64,000 nt of DNA, from contig JALHQZ010000001.1 of assembly GCA_022841705.1 (NCBI GenBank), forward strand, positions 1,922,001 to 1,986,000, in the 5' to 3' direction. A program made the translations under genes and the position numbers. Origin of the DNA: Pirellulales bacterium (GTDB lineage Bacteria; Planctomycetota; Planctomycetia; Pirellulales; Lacipirellulaceae). This document shows positions 9,477 through 20,400 of the stretch, piece by piece; the stretch's first letter is position 1, and every line of letters starts with the position of its first letter. Under the pieces are notes generated by a model. That model was given only the letters and a program-made list of their open reading frames with translations. It did not search any database and had not been told where the DNA came from.

Positions 9477-10502
9477 TCATTTCACCGCAAACGAGCAGAC
9501 CGCGGCGAAGGCCATGAGCGAAATCAACAGAATCATCGCAATCGTCGCACAGGCTGGCGCGTTGGGCAGTGCGCTGCCCCTTCCCGTTAAGGGTTGCCCT
9601 CGGTGACGGCGGTAGGAAAGATACCACAGACCAAAGAAGGCGATCTCGAACGGAATCACTGCCGCGACGACGGATTGAAAAAAGACCGGCGCTTCATCGA
9701 CGAGCGGATAGCGAAATCCCAGGTACGCGCCGGTCAGCGTAGGGACGACGATCAGCGCGACTTCCCGCCACGATGGGATAATTCGATTCCAGTTCTCGGC
9801 CCACTTCGCCCAAGCGTGGTTCATGTCAACATTTTGTTCCGGTCCCGACAGCGCAGCAACCAGGTCGGACAGCTCGCTCGCTTCGTTGGAGCTGTTGTCG
9901 CTTTTCAAATTGGCGATCAGTTTCTGTAACTTATCGCGGCGCGGGACAAGCTGTTCGCGGACCGCTCGTTGACTCAAGCGGTAAATCCAACCATACAGCA
10001 GCCACAGGAAGACTCCGAAGCCTGTCGCAACGAGAAGCGCTCCCCACCAGCTTGCCGTACTATTCCACGCAACATGACATAAAAATGCCATCAGCGAAAT
10101 CGATAGCGGCAAGAGATACCACCAAAACACATTCCGCAACAGCCATATTTGATGCTCGACCTGAGCGGCTGATTCCTGCACGTAGAACAACAGCGGCTCG
10201 CCTGGATCGCCCGGCCCTTGGGGGTGGCGACGCCGATCCACGAACATGAAGCCCGCAATCCACAGCAAGGCTGGCACGGTTAAATACCAAGACCAGGGGA
10301 GCGACATCCCGACGCCCATCGTTAACCAGACGGGGATCAGCACCAGCGACGTTCCAATCTCGCGCACATCCCGCCAGAAGATCAGTGAGCGAAATGCTTC
10401 GTGGGAATGCTGGACTTCCTGCGCCAGCCGGGCGGCATCGAAAGTGACTTGGGTGTGCGACGCTTCGGCTTTCCAGGCCTGCTCGTATTTATTGAGACTC
10501 AT
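9477..10502 (-). CDS. Membrane protein coupled to ECF sigma factor
   Basis: A 341-residue protein with a soluble N-terminal ~50 residues and then roughly six hydrophobic segments (about residues 55-100, 130-185, 235-320). Its start overlaps the end of the ECF sigma factor gene by 14 bases, so it is translated with it. That position and topology suit an anti-sigma factor or a sensor holding the sigma factor at the membrane, but no recognisable zinc-finger or ASD motif is seen, so this is inference. The C-terminal part is hydrophobic to the end. Confidence 0.7.
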   Translation of the reverse strand: MSLNKYEQAWKAEASHTQVTFDAARLAQEVQHSHEAFRSLIFWRDVREIGTSLVLIPVWLTMGVGMSLPWSWYLTVPALLWIAGFMFVDRRRHPQGPGDPGEPLLFYVQESAAQVEHQIWLLRNVFWWYLLPLSISLMAFLCHVAWNSTASWWGALLVATGFGVFLWLLYGWIYRLSQRAVREQLVPRRDKLQKLIANLKSDNSSNEASELSDLVAALSGPEQNVDMNHAWAKWAENWNRIIPSWREVALIVVPTLTGAYLGFRYPLVDEAPVFFQSVVAAVIPFEIAFFGLWYLSYRRHRGQPLTGRGSALPNAPACATIAMILLISLMAFAAVCSFAVK

Positions 10503-11031
10503 TGGAATCGCCCTCCGTCGGGGCCTCGTCGAGAATTTTGGCGAGCGCTTTCTTCGCGCGATTGAGCTTCACGCCGACATTGCTTTCGGATATTCCCAAC
10601 ACACTTGAAATCTCCCGGTAACTCAGTCCGTCGAGCGAGAGCAGCACTAGAGCCACTTCGGACTGCGGTAGTTGGTGGATCGCTCGGTAAAGTTGATCGA
10701 CCAGCTCGCGCTGCTCAACTCGCGCGGATGAATCGGCTGCCTCGACGGCCAGCGTCTGAACCTCTAGCAACGGATGCTGGTGCAATCTTCGCGGCCGATC
10801 TTTGCGGCGCCAATTGAGCGCCGTGTGCAGCGCCACCCGGTAAAACCACGTCGCGGGACTCGCCTTGCCCTCGAACCTCGGCAGCGAACGCCACGCTTGG
10901 AGTAGGATTTCTTGAGCAAGGTCCTGGCATTCGTCGCTGGTGAGCGTGTAAGCGCGCGCCACTCTCAAGATGGAAGAGCTATGCTCTTCCAACCAGTTGG
11001 TGAAGATCGTTCTGGGGTCTTCGTCCGGCAC
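10489..11031 (-). CDS. ECF-type RNA polymerase sigma factor
   Basis: Extracytoplasmic-function sigma factor. Region 2 is seen as DECQDLAQEILLQAWRSL followed by FEGKASPATWFYRVALH; region 4 as LPQSEVALVLLSLDGLSYR then EISSVLGISESNVGVKLNRA, a helix-turn-helix. GTG at 11031 gives a normal ~180-residue protein, with AAGG 7 bases upstream; the ORF extends to an ATG at 11154 but those 41 residues are Cys/Arg-rich and unlike the family. It overlaps the following membrane protein gene, typical of a sigma/anti-sigma pair. Confidence 0.88.
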   Translation of the reverse strand: MPDEDPRTIFTNWLEEHSSSILRVARAYTLTSDECQDLAQEILLQAWRSLPRFEGKASPATWFYRVALHTALNWRRKDRPRRLHQHPLLEVQTLAVEAADSSARVEQRELVDQLYRAIHQLPQSEVALVLLSLDGLSYREISSVLGISESNVGVKLNRAKKALAKILDEAPTEGDSNESQ

Positions 11032-11170
11032 AAGTGGCCTTGGCAACGTGTAACAGGATACCGCTCTACTTATATTGGTACCGCGTTGAGCTGAGTGCTT
11101 ACAGGAAAAATGAGAGCGAAAACACCGCGAACTACGGGGCAGATACTTTGTCATGCTTAATTTGAGGATC

Positions 11171-11210
11171 AGCCGCCCGGGTACCCTCTAGGTGGGCTAG
11201 CGTCCGGTTG
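11171..11210 (+). repeat. REP-like intergenic repeat, copy 2
   Basis: AGCCGCCCGG at 11171-11180 and GCTAGCGTCCGGTTG at 11196-11210 match the blocks at 1801-1826, with an extra spacer between them. It lies between the sigma factor gene and the YihY-like gene. Confidence 0.45.
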
Positions 11211-11238
11211 CTGACGATTGGAACCGGACCCAATAGAA

Positions 11239-12132
11239 CTAACCCTGGCGCGCGGCGGCTGATGGGGGCAGTGCATCATCATTCACCAGCTTCGCGTACG
11301 TGGCCCCGAAGAGAATCACGATCATCGCATAGTAGGTCCACAGCATGATCGCCATGAACGAGCCGATCACGCCGTACGCGGTGGGCAGATTGCGGTGCAG
11401 GACGTAGGCGGCCAACACTTGGCGGCCAACCTCCCACAGTAGCGCCGCCAGCACGCCACCGGCGAACGCAGCTTTCAGTCGCACGTGCGTCTTCGGCACG
11501 AAGGCGTACAGCAGCGTAAAGGCGAAGCAGTTGAGCACCAGGTGTAACAGCGGCTGCGTTGATTGCCGCAGCCACAGGGGGACATCCATGCGCTCTTGGA
11601 CGGCCGTCTCGAGTCCCTGCCAAGTGATCGAGGCAATCATCACCGCGATGACGAACGCCCCCACGCCAATGAGCATCAGTAGCGATTTGAGGCGGCCGAA
11701 GATCAAGTTCTTCGCCCACCGCAAAAATCCTTGTTCGCCGGACTTCGGACGATCCCACAAGCGATCGAAGGCATAGTCGAGCTGCGTGAAAATCCCCACG
11801 GCCGCCACCAAGAGCAGCACCAAACCGATGGTCCCACTGGCGCTTGCCTGCTGCTCGACCGTGTTAAGCGCCTCGGCAATTTGATCGCGCAGCTCCGGCG
11901 ACACCTGCTCCCCCACCGCCGAAAGAACCTGTTGCTGCGCATCCTGCCCGGTCGCCGTCGCTTTGAAAAACCACCCCAGTCCCGCGACGAGCGTGATCAT
12001 CAGCGGGAAGAGCGCGATCGCCAGATAGTACGCCACCGCCGCCGCCAGCATCGTGCCGCCGTGCGCGGTGAAGTGGTGGAAAGCGCGGAGAAGGCGAGTA
12101 AGGATGCGGTGGAGAGTGGGCATAATTACCAT
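11239..12132 (-). CDS. YihY/BrkB family inner-membrane protein
   Basis: Member of the YihY/virulence factor BrkB family, once called RNase BN. About six transmembrane helices; family signatures are the FTAHGGTMLAAAVAYYLAIA opening helix, the segment 'FTQLDYAFDRLWDRP', and the closing VIGSFMAIMLWTYYAMIVIL. Molecular role is not established for the family. The ORF runs up to 12285, but the extra N-terminal 51 residues are Gly/Cys-rich and unlike the family; ATG 12132 or 12123 puts the start just before the conserved helix. Confidence 0.88.
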   Translation of the reverse strand: MVIMPTLHRILTRLLRAFHHFTAHGGTMLAAAVAYYLAIALFPLMITLVAGLGWFFKATATGQDAQQQVLSAVGEQVSPELRDQIAEALNTVEQQASASGTIGLVLLLVAAVGIFTQLDYAFDRLWDRPKSGEQGFLRWAKNLIFGRLKSLLMLIGVGAFVIAVMIASITWQGLETAVQERMDVPLWLRQSTQPLLHLVLNCFAFTLLYAFVPKTHVRLKAAFAGGVLAALLWEVGRQVLAAYVLHRNLPTAYGVIGSFMAIMLWTYYAMIVILFGATYAKLVNDDALPPSAAARQG

Positions 12133-12468
12133 TAGAACACCCACCCCGCGATTGCCGCCACCGCCGCCGCAAAAACCAAGAAAACCATAAAGCACCAGAA
12201 CCGCCGTCTGGCAGGTCGGGATGCTCCGGTCGATCGTCGATAATGCGAGTAAAACTCGTGAAACGGGCGACGTCAGCTGCCGCAATCAGATATGTTTTTT
12301 GCTTCGCTCGGAGTGGACGACGGGAGCCGCATTTGCCAAGAATAGAAGCGGGCTGATGATTTGACGCATTCGCCGTGCGCCATAGACTGTCAACGAGACC
12401 TCTCATCCCTCCCTCAAACGACAACTCGTTGAGTTTCCACGGGCCCTTAGTTTGGCGAGATCAAGACA
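12133..12468. other. Divergent intergenic region
   Basis: Between the YihY-like gene (-) and the PSCyt1 protein (+). No RNA gene or clear operator seen. It must contain promoters for both directions; nothing specific can be assigned. Confidence 0.4.
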
Positions 12469-15400
12469 ATGGCTCACCGAGATTGCCCATCACGCCAAGT
12501 CTTCGCTCTGGCTCTGGGGGTCATGGCATCGGTGGCGCCCCGGATAACCGGGGCTGGTGAACCGCTGTCTTTCAACCAACACATCCGGCCGATCTTGGCC
12601 GAAGCCTGTTTCTCGTGCCACGGTCCCGATAGTGCTTCCCGGCAGGCCAACCTGCGCCTCGATCAACGGAGCAGTGCCGTGGAGACGGGCGCCATCGTTC
12701 CGGGAGACGTCGACTCCAGCGAATTAGTGCGCCGAATCTTGTCGACCGATCCGGCGGAGCAAATGCCGCCGCCGGAAACGAAGAAGCATTTGACGCCAGC
12801 GCAAACCGCAGCCTTGGCGGAATGGATTCGCACGGGGGCCGAGTATCAACCCCATTGGGCTTTCATTCCACCTACACGTCCAGCTGTGCCGAAGCCGCCG
12901 GTGGAATCCTGGGGCCGAAACCCGATCGATCATTTTGTCGCGGTGCGACTCGCTGCGGCGGGTCTTCAGGCGGCGGCTGAAGCCGACCGGGCGACACTCG
13001 CGCGGCGCGTGAGTCTCGACCTCACCGGACTTCCGCCGCAGCCGGAGGTTGTGGCAGAGTTCGTGAGCGATCCCGCGCCGGACGCCTACGAGCGGCTGGT
13101 CGATAAGTTGCTCGCATCGCCGCACTGGGGCGAACACCGCTCACGATACTGGCTCGATGCCGCGCGCTACGCAGATACTCACGGAATCCACATCGATAAC
13201 TATCGGGCGATGTGGACCTACCGCGATTGGGTGATTGCCGCTTTCAATCGCAACCTACCGTTTGACGAGTTCACGATCGAAAATCTCGCCGGCGACTTAG
13301 TCCCGAACGCCACGATCGAGCAGCAAGTTGCCTCGGGGTTCAATCGTTGCCTGCCGACCACCAGCGAAGGGGGCGCGATCGAAGAAGAATACCTGGTGCT
13401 CTACGCCCGCGATCGCGTGGAGACAACTTCACAGGTGTGGCTCGGCCTGACCGCCGGGTGCGCCGTTTGCCACGACCACAAGTTCGACCCGTTAACACAG
13501 CGGGAGTTCTATCAGCTCGCAGCGCTCTTCAATAATACGACTCAGCCGGCGATGGACGGTAACTTGCGAGATACGGCGCCGACCGTGCAATTGCTGAGCG
13601 ATGAAGATCGCGCCCGGTGGGAGGAGCTCGAGCGCGATCTGGGCGAATCGGAAAAAAGATATGCCGAACTTCGCACTCAAAAAGAGCCGGAGTTCGAAGA
13701 ATGGCTGGCGGGCGAGCCCCAGGTAACAGGCGCTGAGCTTCCCGCAGCAACCCCCGAGTTCGTCGCGCAGCTCGCTGACGACCGCGACACGATTCGCTAT
13801 CAATATCAAGGCCAGGAGCGCGAGACGCAACGAAACTCGTCAACGTTCTGGATTCCGGGCCGCACCGGTCGGCACGGCGCCATCACCAATCACGGCGAGA
13901 TTCTTGCGGAAGCGGACGTTGCGAATTTCGAGACAGGTGAACCCTTCACTGTCGCCGCGTGGATCAAGTTGCGGGATAGCGATCCCCGGGGCGCTGTGTT
14001 GTCGCGGGTGGATGAATCAGCAGATTTGCGCGGCTGGGATTTGTGGATCGAGGACCGACGGCTGGTGATGCATCTGGTTGATCGTTGGCCGACAAGCGCG
14101 ATTCGCGTCACGACTGCGAGCGAATATCCCCGCAACGAATGGGTGCATGTCGCGGCGGTTTACGATGGAAGCCAGCGGGCGGCTGGCGTGCGACTCTATC
14201 TCAATGGCCGTGAGCAACCGGTCGAATTACAGAACGATTCCCTGAGCGGCTCGATTCGTAGTGACGCCCCGTTCAAAATCGGAGCACGCAATCGATCGGG
14301 CGCCATCAACGGCATGCAAATCGAAGATGTGTTTGTCTATCGCGCCGCGCTTTCGGACCGTGAAGTGCAAGCTTTGCGGGACGCCAAGCTGCCGGCGATT
14401 GCCGCCAATCGCGCGGGCGAATGGACCGCGGAAGAGAAAGAGTTGCTCTTTACCTGGTGGCTGGAACATAACTCGGATGAGGGAGGACAAGTTGCCGAGC
14501 GCATCGCCAAACTCAAGCAGGAGCGAAGCGCAATCACCGCGCGCACGCCCGTTGCGCTCGTCATGCAAGAAAAGCCGACCGCCCCGGTGGCCCACGTGCT
14601 GCACCGCGGCGAGTACGACCAGCGGCGTGAAGAGGTCGGGCCGGAGACGCCGGCATTCCTGCCGCCATTTCCGACCGAGGCGCCGCGCAACCGCTTGGGT
14701 TTTGCGCAATGGCTGGTGGCGCCGAATCACCCCCTCACCGCGCGGGTTGCGGTCAATCGGTTTTGGAGCGAAGTATTCGGCGCTGGGCTGGTGGAATCGG
14801 TAGGCGATTTCGGGGTGCAGGGACAATTACCATCGCACCCGGAGCTGCTCGACTGGTTGGCGATCGAGTTTCGCGAGTCGGGCTGGGATGTGAAGCACTT
14901 GTTCAAACTGATGGTCACCTCCGCAACGTATCGGCAGCAAGCGGTCGTTTCCGAGGCGGCCTTGGAGCTTGACCCGCACAACCGGCTGTTGTCACACGGA
15001 CCCCGTTTTCGCATGGATGCGGAAATGGTGCGCGACTACGCCTTGGCCGCGAGCGGTCTCCTTTCACCAAAAGTCGGTGGTCCCAGTGTTCGGCCGTATC
15101 AGCCGGGCGGCGTGTGGGAAGCGGTTGCGATGGTCCAAAGCAACACGGGCAGTTACCAGCAGGACGTTGGCGATGCGGTCTATCGGCGCAGTCTCTACAC
15201 GTTGTGGAAGCGCTCGGCGCCCCCCGCAGCGCTGGAGGTGCTCAACGCTCCGTCGCGAGAGGTTTGCACGATGGTCCGCGAGCGGACCAACACGCCGCTT
15301 CAAGCGCTCGTCACGATGAACGATCCGCAGTTGATCGAGGCGGCTCGAGCCCTCGCTGGCCAAGTGATCAGTGCTGCGAGCGATGACGATCAGCGAATCC

Positions 15401-15633
15401 GGCAGCTCGCGGCCAAGCTGCTGGCCCGGCAACTGCGTCCTGAAGAGCAGGCCGTGCTGGGGCGATCTTTGGAACGATTCGTAGCCCATTACACGCAAGC
15501 GCCAAAGGATGCCCTGCAGCTCATTGAAGTAGGTGATTCCCAAGCGCCGACCGCCCTTCCCGCCGAACAATTGGCGGCGTGGACAATGCTCGTGAATCAG
15601 ATGCTGAATCTCGACGAGGTTTTGAACAAATAG
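12469..15633 (+). CDS. PSCyt1/DUF1549-LamG-DUF1553 cytochrome-like protein
   Basis: Large exported planctomycete protein. After a signal peptide (~1-29) comes a PSCyt1 heme-like motif C47-F-S-C50-H51, then a DUF1549 domain (~140-400) ending with [19 protein letters not shown], a second CxxCH. A LamG/concanavalin-like domain occupies ~480-640 ([12 protein letters not shown] to [16 protein letters not shown]), and DUF1553 the C-terminus (~720-1000; [14 protein letters not shown]). These proteins are common next to DUF1501 proteins in planctomycetes; a role in extracellular polysaccharide breakdown has been proposed but not shown. Its 1054 residues and motifs are intact. Confidence 0.92.
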   Translation: MAHRDCPSRQVFALALGVMASVAPRITGAGEPLSFNQHIRPILAEACFSCHGPDSASRQANLRLDQRSSAVETGAIVPGDVDSSELVRRILSTDPAEQMPPPETKKHLTPAQTAALAEWIRTGAEYQPHWAFIPPTRPAVPKPPVESWGRNPIDHFVAVRLAAAGLQAAAEADRATLARRVSLDLTGLPPQPEVVAEFVSDPAPDAYERLVDKLLASPHWGEHRSRYWLDAARYADTHGIHIDNYRAMWTYRDWVIAAFNRNLPFDEFTIENLAGDLVPNATIEQQVASGFNRCLPTTSEGGAIEEEYLVLYARDRVETTSQVWLGLTAGCAVCHDHKFDPLTQREFYQLAALFNNTTQPAMDGNLRDTAPTVQLLSDEDRARWEELERDLGESEKRYAELRTQKEPEFEEWLAGEPQVTGAELPAATPEFVAQLADDRDTIRYQYQGQERETQRNSSTFWIPGRTGRHGAITNHGEILAEADVANFETGEPFTVAAWIKLRDSDPRGAVLSRVDESADLRGWDLWIEDRRLVMHLVDRWPTSAIRVTTASEYPRNEWVHVAAVYDGSQRAAGVRLYLNGREQPVELQNDSLSGSIRSDAPFKIGARNRSGAINGMQIEDVFVYRAALSDREVQALRDAKLPAIAANRAGEWTAEEKELLFTWWLEHNSDEGGQVAERIAKLKQERSAITARTPVALVMQEKPTAPVAHVLHRGEYDQRREEVGPETPAFLPPFPTEAPRNRLGFAQWLVAPNHPLTARVAVNRFWSEVFGAGLVESVGDFGVQGQLPSHPELLDWLAIEFRESGWDVKHLFKLMVTSATYRQQAVVSEAALELDPHNRLLSHGPRFRMDAEMVRDYALAASGLLSPKVGGPSVRPYQPGGVWEAVAMVQSNTGSYQQDVGDAVYRRSLYTLWKRSAPPAALEVLNAPSREVCTMVRERTNTPLQALVTMNDPQLIEAARALAGQVISAASDDDQRIRQLAAKLLARQLRPEEQAVLGRSLERFVAHYTQAPKDALQLIEVGDSQAPTALPAEQLAAWTMLVNQMLNLDEVLNK

Positions 15634-15645
15634 GTAAGCGGCATT

Positions 15646-17094
15646 ATGGATTTTTTCAATCACTATCGGCTGCCAATACTGCGGCGCCATTTTTTGGCGA
15701 CAGGTTCGCACCTCTTGGGTTCGGCGGCGCTGGCATCGCTAGGGGGCGTTTCGCAGGCCAGCGGCGCGTCGATGAACATCGGTTCGCCGACGCACTTTCC
15801 GGCGCGGGCGAAACGGATCATCTACTTGCATATGGTCGGGGGCCCGCCGCAAATGGACCTCTTTGACTACAAGCCGACCATGCGGGAATGGTACGACAAG
15901 GACCTCCCCGCGAGCGTGCGCGGCGGACAGCGGCTCACCACGATGTCTAGCGGTCAGTCTCGGCTGCCGATCGCGCCACCGATCCAGAAGTTCGAGCAGT
16001 GCGGGCAGTCGGGGGTGTGGGTGAGCGAACTCTTGCCCAACATCAAAAAAATCGCCGACGAGCTGGTCTTCGTGCGGAGCATGCACACCGAGGCAATCAA
16101 CCACGAGCCGGCCATCACCATGATGCAGACTGGCAATCAAATCTCCGGTCGACCGTGCCTTGGCGCCTGGGCTTCCTACGGACTGGGCGCTGAGAACGAC
16201 AATCTACCCACGTTCGTGGTAATGGTGGCCCGCAGCACCAACACGGAAGAGCTGCAGGCGATTTCCGCCCGTCTGTGGGGCGCCGGGTTTCTGCCCGGCG
16301 AACATGCCGGCGTCAGTTTGCGCTCGGCGGGCGATCCGATTCTGTTCATCAACAACCCGCCCGGCATCCCCCGCAGCGTCCGCCGAGCTTCGCTGGATGG
16401 CCTCGCCGAACTGAACGAGATGAACTACGCGATCCATCACGACCCACAAACCCGCACGCGGATTCAGCAGTACGAGCTGGCGTACCGGATGCAAGCGAGC
16501 GTGCCGGAGCTGATTGACCTGTCGAACGAGTCCGAGGCGACCTTCGAGCTGTACGGCGAAGAAGCGCGCAAACCGGGGACCTTCGCTAATACGGCGCTGC
16601 AAGCGCGGCGGCTTGTGGAACGGGGCGTCCGTTTCGTGCAGATTTACCACAATAACTGGGATTTTCACTCCAACGTGACGGGTCGGCTACCAGATCAATG
16701 CCGAGATATCGACCGTGCCAGCTACGGGCTGGTGACCGATCTCAAGCAGCGCGGCTTGCTGGAAGACACGATTGTGGTATGGGGCGGGGAGTTCGGCCGG
16801 ACCATCTACTCTCAAGGGGGACTCTCCCGCGAAAATTTCGGCCGCGATCACCACCCGCGCTGCTTCACCATGTGGATGGCGGGGGGCGGATTCGACGCCG
16901 GCCGAGTTTATGGCGAAACCGATGAGTTCTCCTACAACATCGTCCAGGATCCCGTGCATGTGCGCGACTTTCACGCCACGGTGCTGCACCTGTTGGGGTT
17001 CGACCACGAGCAACTTTCCTTCAAGAGCCAGGGTCTGGACCAACGGCTCACAGGCGTGCTGCCGGCCCGCGTGGTGCGCGAGATTTTGGCGTGA
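15646..17094 (+). CDS. DUF1501 domain-containing protein
   Basis: Tat-like N-terminus (LRRHFLATGSHLLGSAALASLGG) followed by a DUF1501 domain, an alkaline-phosphatase-fold family of unknown activity. Typical family phrases are present: RIIYLHMVGGPPQMDLFDYKP, FVRSMHTEAINHEPA, VVWGGEFGRTIYSQGG and the C-terminal RDFHATVLHLLGFDHEQL. It starts 12 bases after the PSCyt1/DUF1553 gene, the canonical partner, and is surely co-transcribed. Likely an exported metal-dependent hydrolase; substrate unknown. Confidence 0.93.
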   Translation: MDFFNHYRLPILRRHFLATGSHLLGSAALASLGGVSQASGASMNIGSPTHFPARAKRIIYLHMVGGPPQMDLFDYKPTMREWYDKDLPASVRGGQRLTTMSSGQSRLPIAPPIQKFEQCGQSGVWVSELLPNIKKIADELVFVRSMHTEAINHEPAITMMQTGNQISGRPCLGAWASYGLGAENDNLPTFVVMVARSTNTEELQAISARLWGAGFLPGEHAGVSLRSAGDPILFINNPPGIPRSVRRASLDGLAELNEMNYAIHHDPQTRTRIQQYELAYRMQASVPELIDLSNESEATFELYGEEARKPGTFANTALQARRLVERGVRFVQIYHNNWDFHSNVTGRLPDQCRDIDRASYGLVTDLKQRGLLEDTIVVWGGEFGRTIYSQGGLSRENFGRDHHPRCFTMWMAGGGFDAGRVYGETDEFSYNIVQDPVHVRDFHATVLHLLGFDHEQLSFKSQGLDQRLTGVLPARVVREILA

Positions 17095-17166
17095 TCGCCT
17101 TCCAGCAGGATGAGCTGCGACGCGCTTACCCCGCTGGTTAGTCACATCTGGATTTTTGGGGCGCCA

Positions 17167-17268
17167 CTTGTACTTAATGAGGGTCTGTTCAATCGGGTTG
17201 AAGTCCGGTCTCTAGAGCGGCAGATAACCGGGATCATCGACGAGGATCAGCAAGATGTTGGGCGGCGG
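17167..17268 (-). pseudogene. Scar with sulfatase-like and IS630-like coding fragments
   Basis: On the minus strand, 17224-17268 reads PPNILLILVDDPGY, matching the N-terminal signature of type I sulfatases. In the same frame it continues LPL, stop (17212-17214), R, PDFNPIEQTLIKYK to about 17167; PDFNPIEQ is the characteristic motif near the end of IS630-family transposases (normally LPxYSPDxNPIE). Neither gene is otherwise present in the gap between the DUF1501 gene and the next CDS. This looks like the remains of an insertion and deletion event; short length leaves room for chance. Confidence 0.5.
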
Positions 17269-17465
17269 AGTTCTCGGAACATTCACAGCCAACCCGTGCC
17301 TTCGCCGCCATGACCGATTCTAAACTCGACTTCCACCGGCATCTTCCCACGGCTCGGCGAGTTCGCCACCACTCGGTAAATCCTCGCCCATCTCGCAGCC
17401 GGATCGTGAAAGGCGAGGGAAGCGTCCCCAAAATTTCACTTCCTCCCATTCGAATTCCACTACAA

Positions 17466-20400
17466 ATGATTCGTATTCCGGCGCACTCTCGTCCCCTCTC
17501 TGTAGTAATCGTTCTTGGAATTCTGCTGCCTGGCCTCTCGGCCCCGGCTGCAGACATCCCTCTGCCAGTTTCCCCCGGAAACGACGGTGAGCTGCACTAC
17601 ACCGCGGAATCGAATGGCGATCGGATTCCCGACTTTTCTTATGCCGGTTACCGCGGCGGAGATGCCGTTATTCCCGATGCTCTGGTCAAAATTACTGTCG
17701 CTCCGGTGCCGGGCGACAACACCGCGCGCCTCCAGGCCGCGCTCGACTATGTCGCCTCCCTTCCACTCAATGCGGAGGGTCTGCGCGGAGCCGTCCTTCT
17801 CGACCGGGGTCGCTTTGAAATCCATGGTGGACTCCAGTTGAAGGCGTCCGGCGTCGTTCTGCGCGGACAAGGCGCTGGTGAGGGAGGGACGGTCCTGATT
17901 GCTGCCGGGTTGGACCGCCGCACGCTCATCACTGTCGCGGGTCGCGACGATCGTTCACTAGGCGAGCCGATCCCGATCGACGGCGGCTACACGCCCGTCA
18001 ACGCTCGGAAAATCTCCCTGGCGAATGCGAGCCAGTTCAAAGTGGGCGATCTCGTGCAGATCACCCGGCCGTCGACCAGAGAGTGGATTGCCGCCCTTGG
18101 CTTGCGTGAGATTCCCGCCGACTATCCTGTCCCAAACGAGGAGGATCGGGCCGTCCCCTACTGGAAACCCGGCACGCGAGACATCGTTTGGACCCGCACT
18201 GTGGCCGCCGTGGATTCCGGCGCGATCACTTTGGACGCTCCGCTCACGGCATCGCTCGATCAAGCATATGGCGGCGGTACTCTTGCGGCACTTGCCTGGC
18301 CCGGCCGCATTTCCCAGGTCGGTGTGGAAAATCTTTCCTGCGAATCCACCTTCGATCCCGCCAATCCCAAGGATGAAGAGCACGCATGGTTTGCCATCAC
18401 CCTGGAAGGCGTGACCGACGCCTGGGTCCGGCAAGTTACCATGCGACATTTCGCCGGTTCGGCCGTGGCGATCTGGAATACTGCATCCCGGATCACGGTG
18501 GAGGATTGCAGTTCGTTCCACCCTGTCTCCGAGATCGGCGGTTGGCGGCGGAATACCTTCTTCACCTCCGGCCAGCAGATTCTCATGCAGCGTCTCTACT
18601 CGGAGGACGGCGCCCACGATTTCGCTGTGGGCTTCGCTGCCGCCGGGCCCAACGCCTTTGTCCAATGCGAGTCACTTCGATCTCTCAACGACAGCGGCGC
18701 CATCGAAAGCTGGGCATGCGGCGCGCTTTTCGATCTCGTCCGGATCGACGGCCATAAACTCGGCCTGCGCAATCGAGGCGCGTTGGACCAGGGCTGCTTC
18801 TGGTCGGCGGCCAACAGTGTAATCTGGAATAGCTCGGCCGCGATCATCGAATGTTTCCGCCCGCCCACGGCGCAAAATTGGGCCTTCGGCATCTGGGGTG
18901 AATATTCCGGCGACGGTTTCTTCTTTGGCCGGCAGGGCGGGATCGAGCCGCGCAGCCTCTACCATGCCCAACTCGCCGACCGCCTCGGCCCCGATGCCAG
19001 CCGGCGCGCCCAGCTGATGCCTCCAGCTTCCGTCGAGGCCCCGGCCGGCACGAATACTGCCGATTTTCGCGCGCTTTGGAAGATCCAGACGAGCGAGCCA
19101 GCCGCAAGCCTCAGGGATTGGATCCGGAAAGCCGCGGTCCGGCAACCCATCCCCGTCGACGCGCCGGATGCAATTGAAGTCGAGCAGCTCCCGCCTCCAC
19201 CACAGTCCGTCCCCCTCGTTCCCCATCATTTGGTGCTTCAACAGGGCCTTCTCACCGTGGATGGAGCCCTGGTGGCTGGCCGACATTTCCGAGTCCCACT
19301 CTGGAATGGTGGAGTTCATCCAGCTGATCTAGTGAGCACGGCGCCTGCCATCACTCGCTTCGTTCCAGGACGCATCGGTCCCGGACTGACAGACAATCTC
19401 CCGGACGTCGTCTCAACCCTGCGCGCATTGCACGCCGTCGTCCTGCAGCAGCAATCTCCCGTCTGGTATGATCGTCGCCGCGATTATCATGACTACGACC
19501 GCCGCATGGACGGCGAAGTCATTCCGCCCTTCTACGAAAATCCCTCCGCCCGCAGCGGACAAGGCATCGCTTGGGACGGATTGAGCCAGTACGATCTCAC
19601 CAAATTCAATCCCTGGTATTGGAACCGCAATCGCGACTTCGCCTCTCTTTGCGCGACCAGTGGCCTGGTCCTTTTCTATGACCATTTCTACCAGCACAGC
19701 TTGCTGGAATCCGGCGGCCACTACTCGGATTTCCCCTGGCGCACCGCGAATAATATCAACGGGACTGCTCTGCCCGAACCGCCTTACTATCCCGATGGCC
19801 GCCGCGTATTCTTGTCCGAGCAATTCTACGACGCCGCGCACCCCGCGCGCCGCCCTCTCTTACGGGGATTCATCGACCACGCCCTCGATGCCTTCGCCGG
19901 CCAACCCAACGTCATCCAGTTCATCGATGCGGAATATTCCGGCCCGCTGGGCTTCATGCAATTCTGGTTGGACACTGTCGTCGCCTGGGAAAAACGAACC
20001 GGCCAGAAACCACTCATCGGCCTCAACTGCACCAAGGACGTCCAGGATGCCATTCTCTCCGATCCTGCTCGCGCCCCTTTGATCTCCGTCATCGACATCC
20101 GCTTCTGGTGGCCTTCCTCTCCGGAGGAATTCTATGCTCCGGCGGGAGGCCAGAACGCCGCCAATCGCGAGTGGGACAAGCAATTCTTACCCGCCCCGCC
20201 CGCCTTCGCCGACCTCGTCCGCTGTATCCGAGACTATCGCCAGCGCTATCCCGACAAGGCTGTCATCTACTCCGGCAAAAATGCCGAAAACCTCGGCTGG
20301 GCCGTCATCTTCGGCGGAGGCTCGCTTCCCAACCTACCGGAACCCCTCGATCCGCGCCTCGCTACTTCCCTTCCTCACCTCCAACCCCTCGACCTACCAG

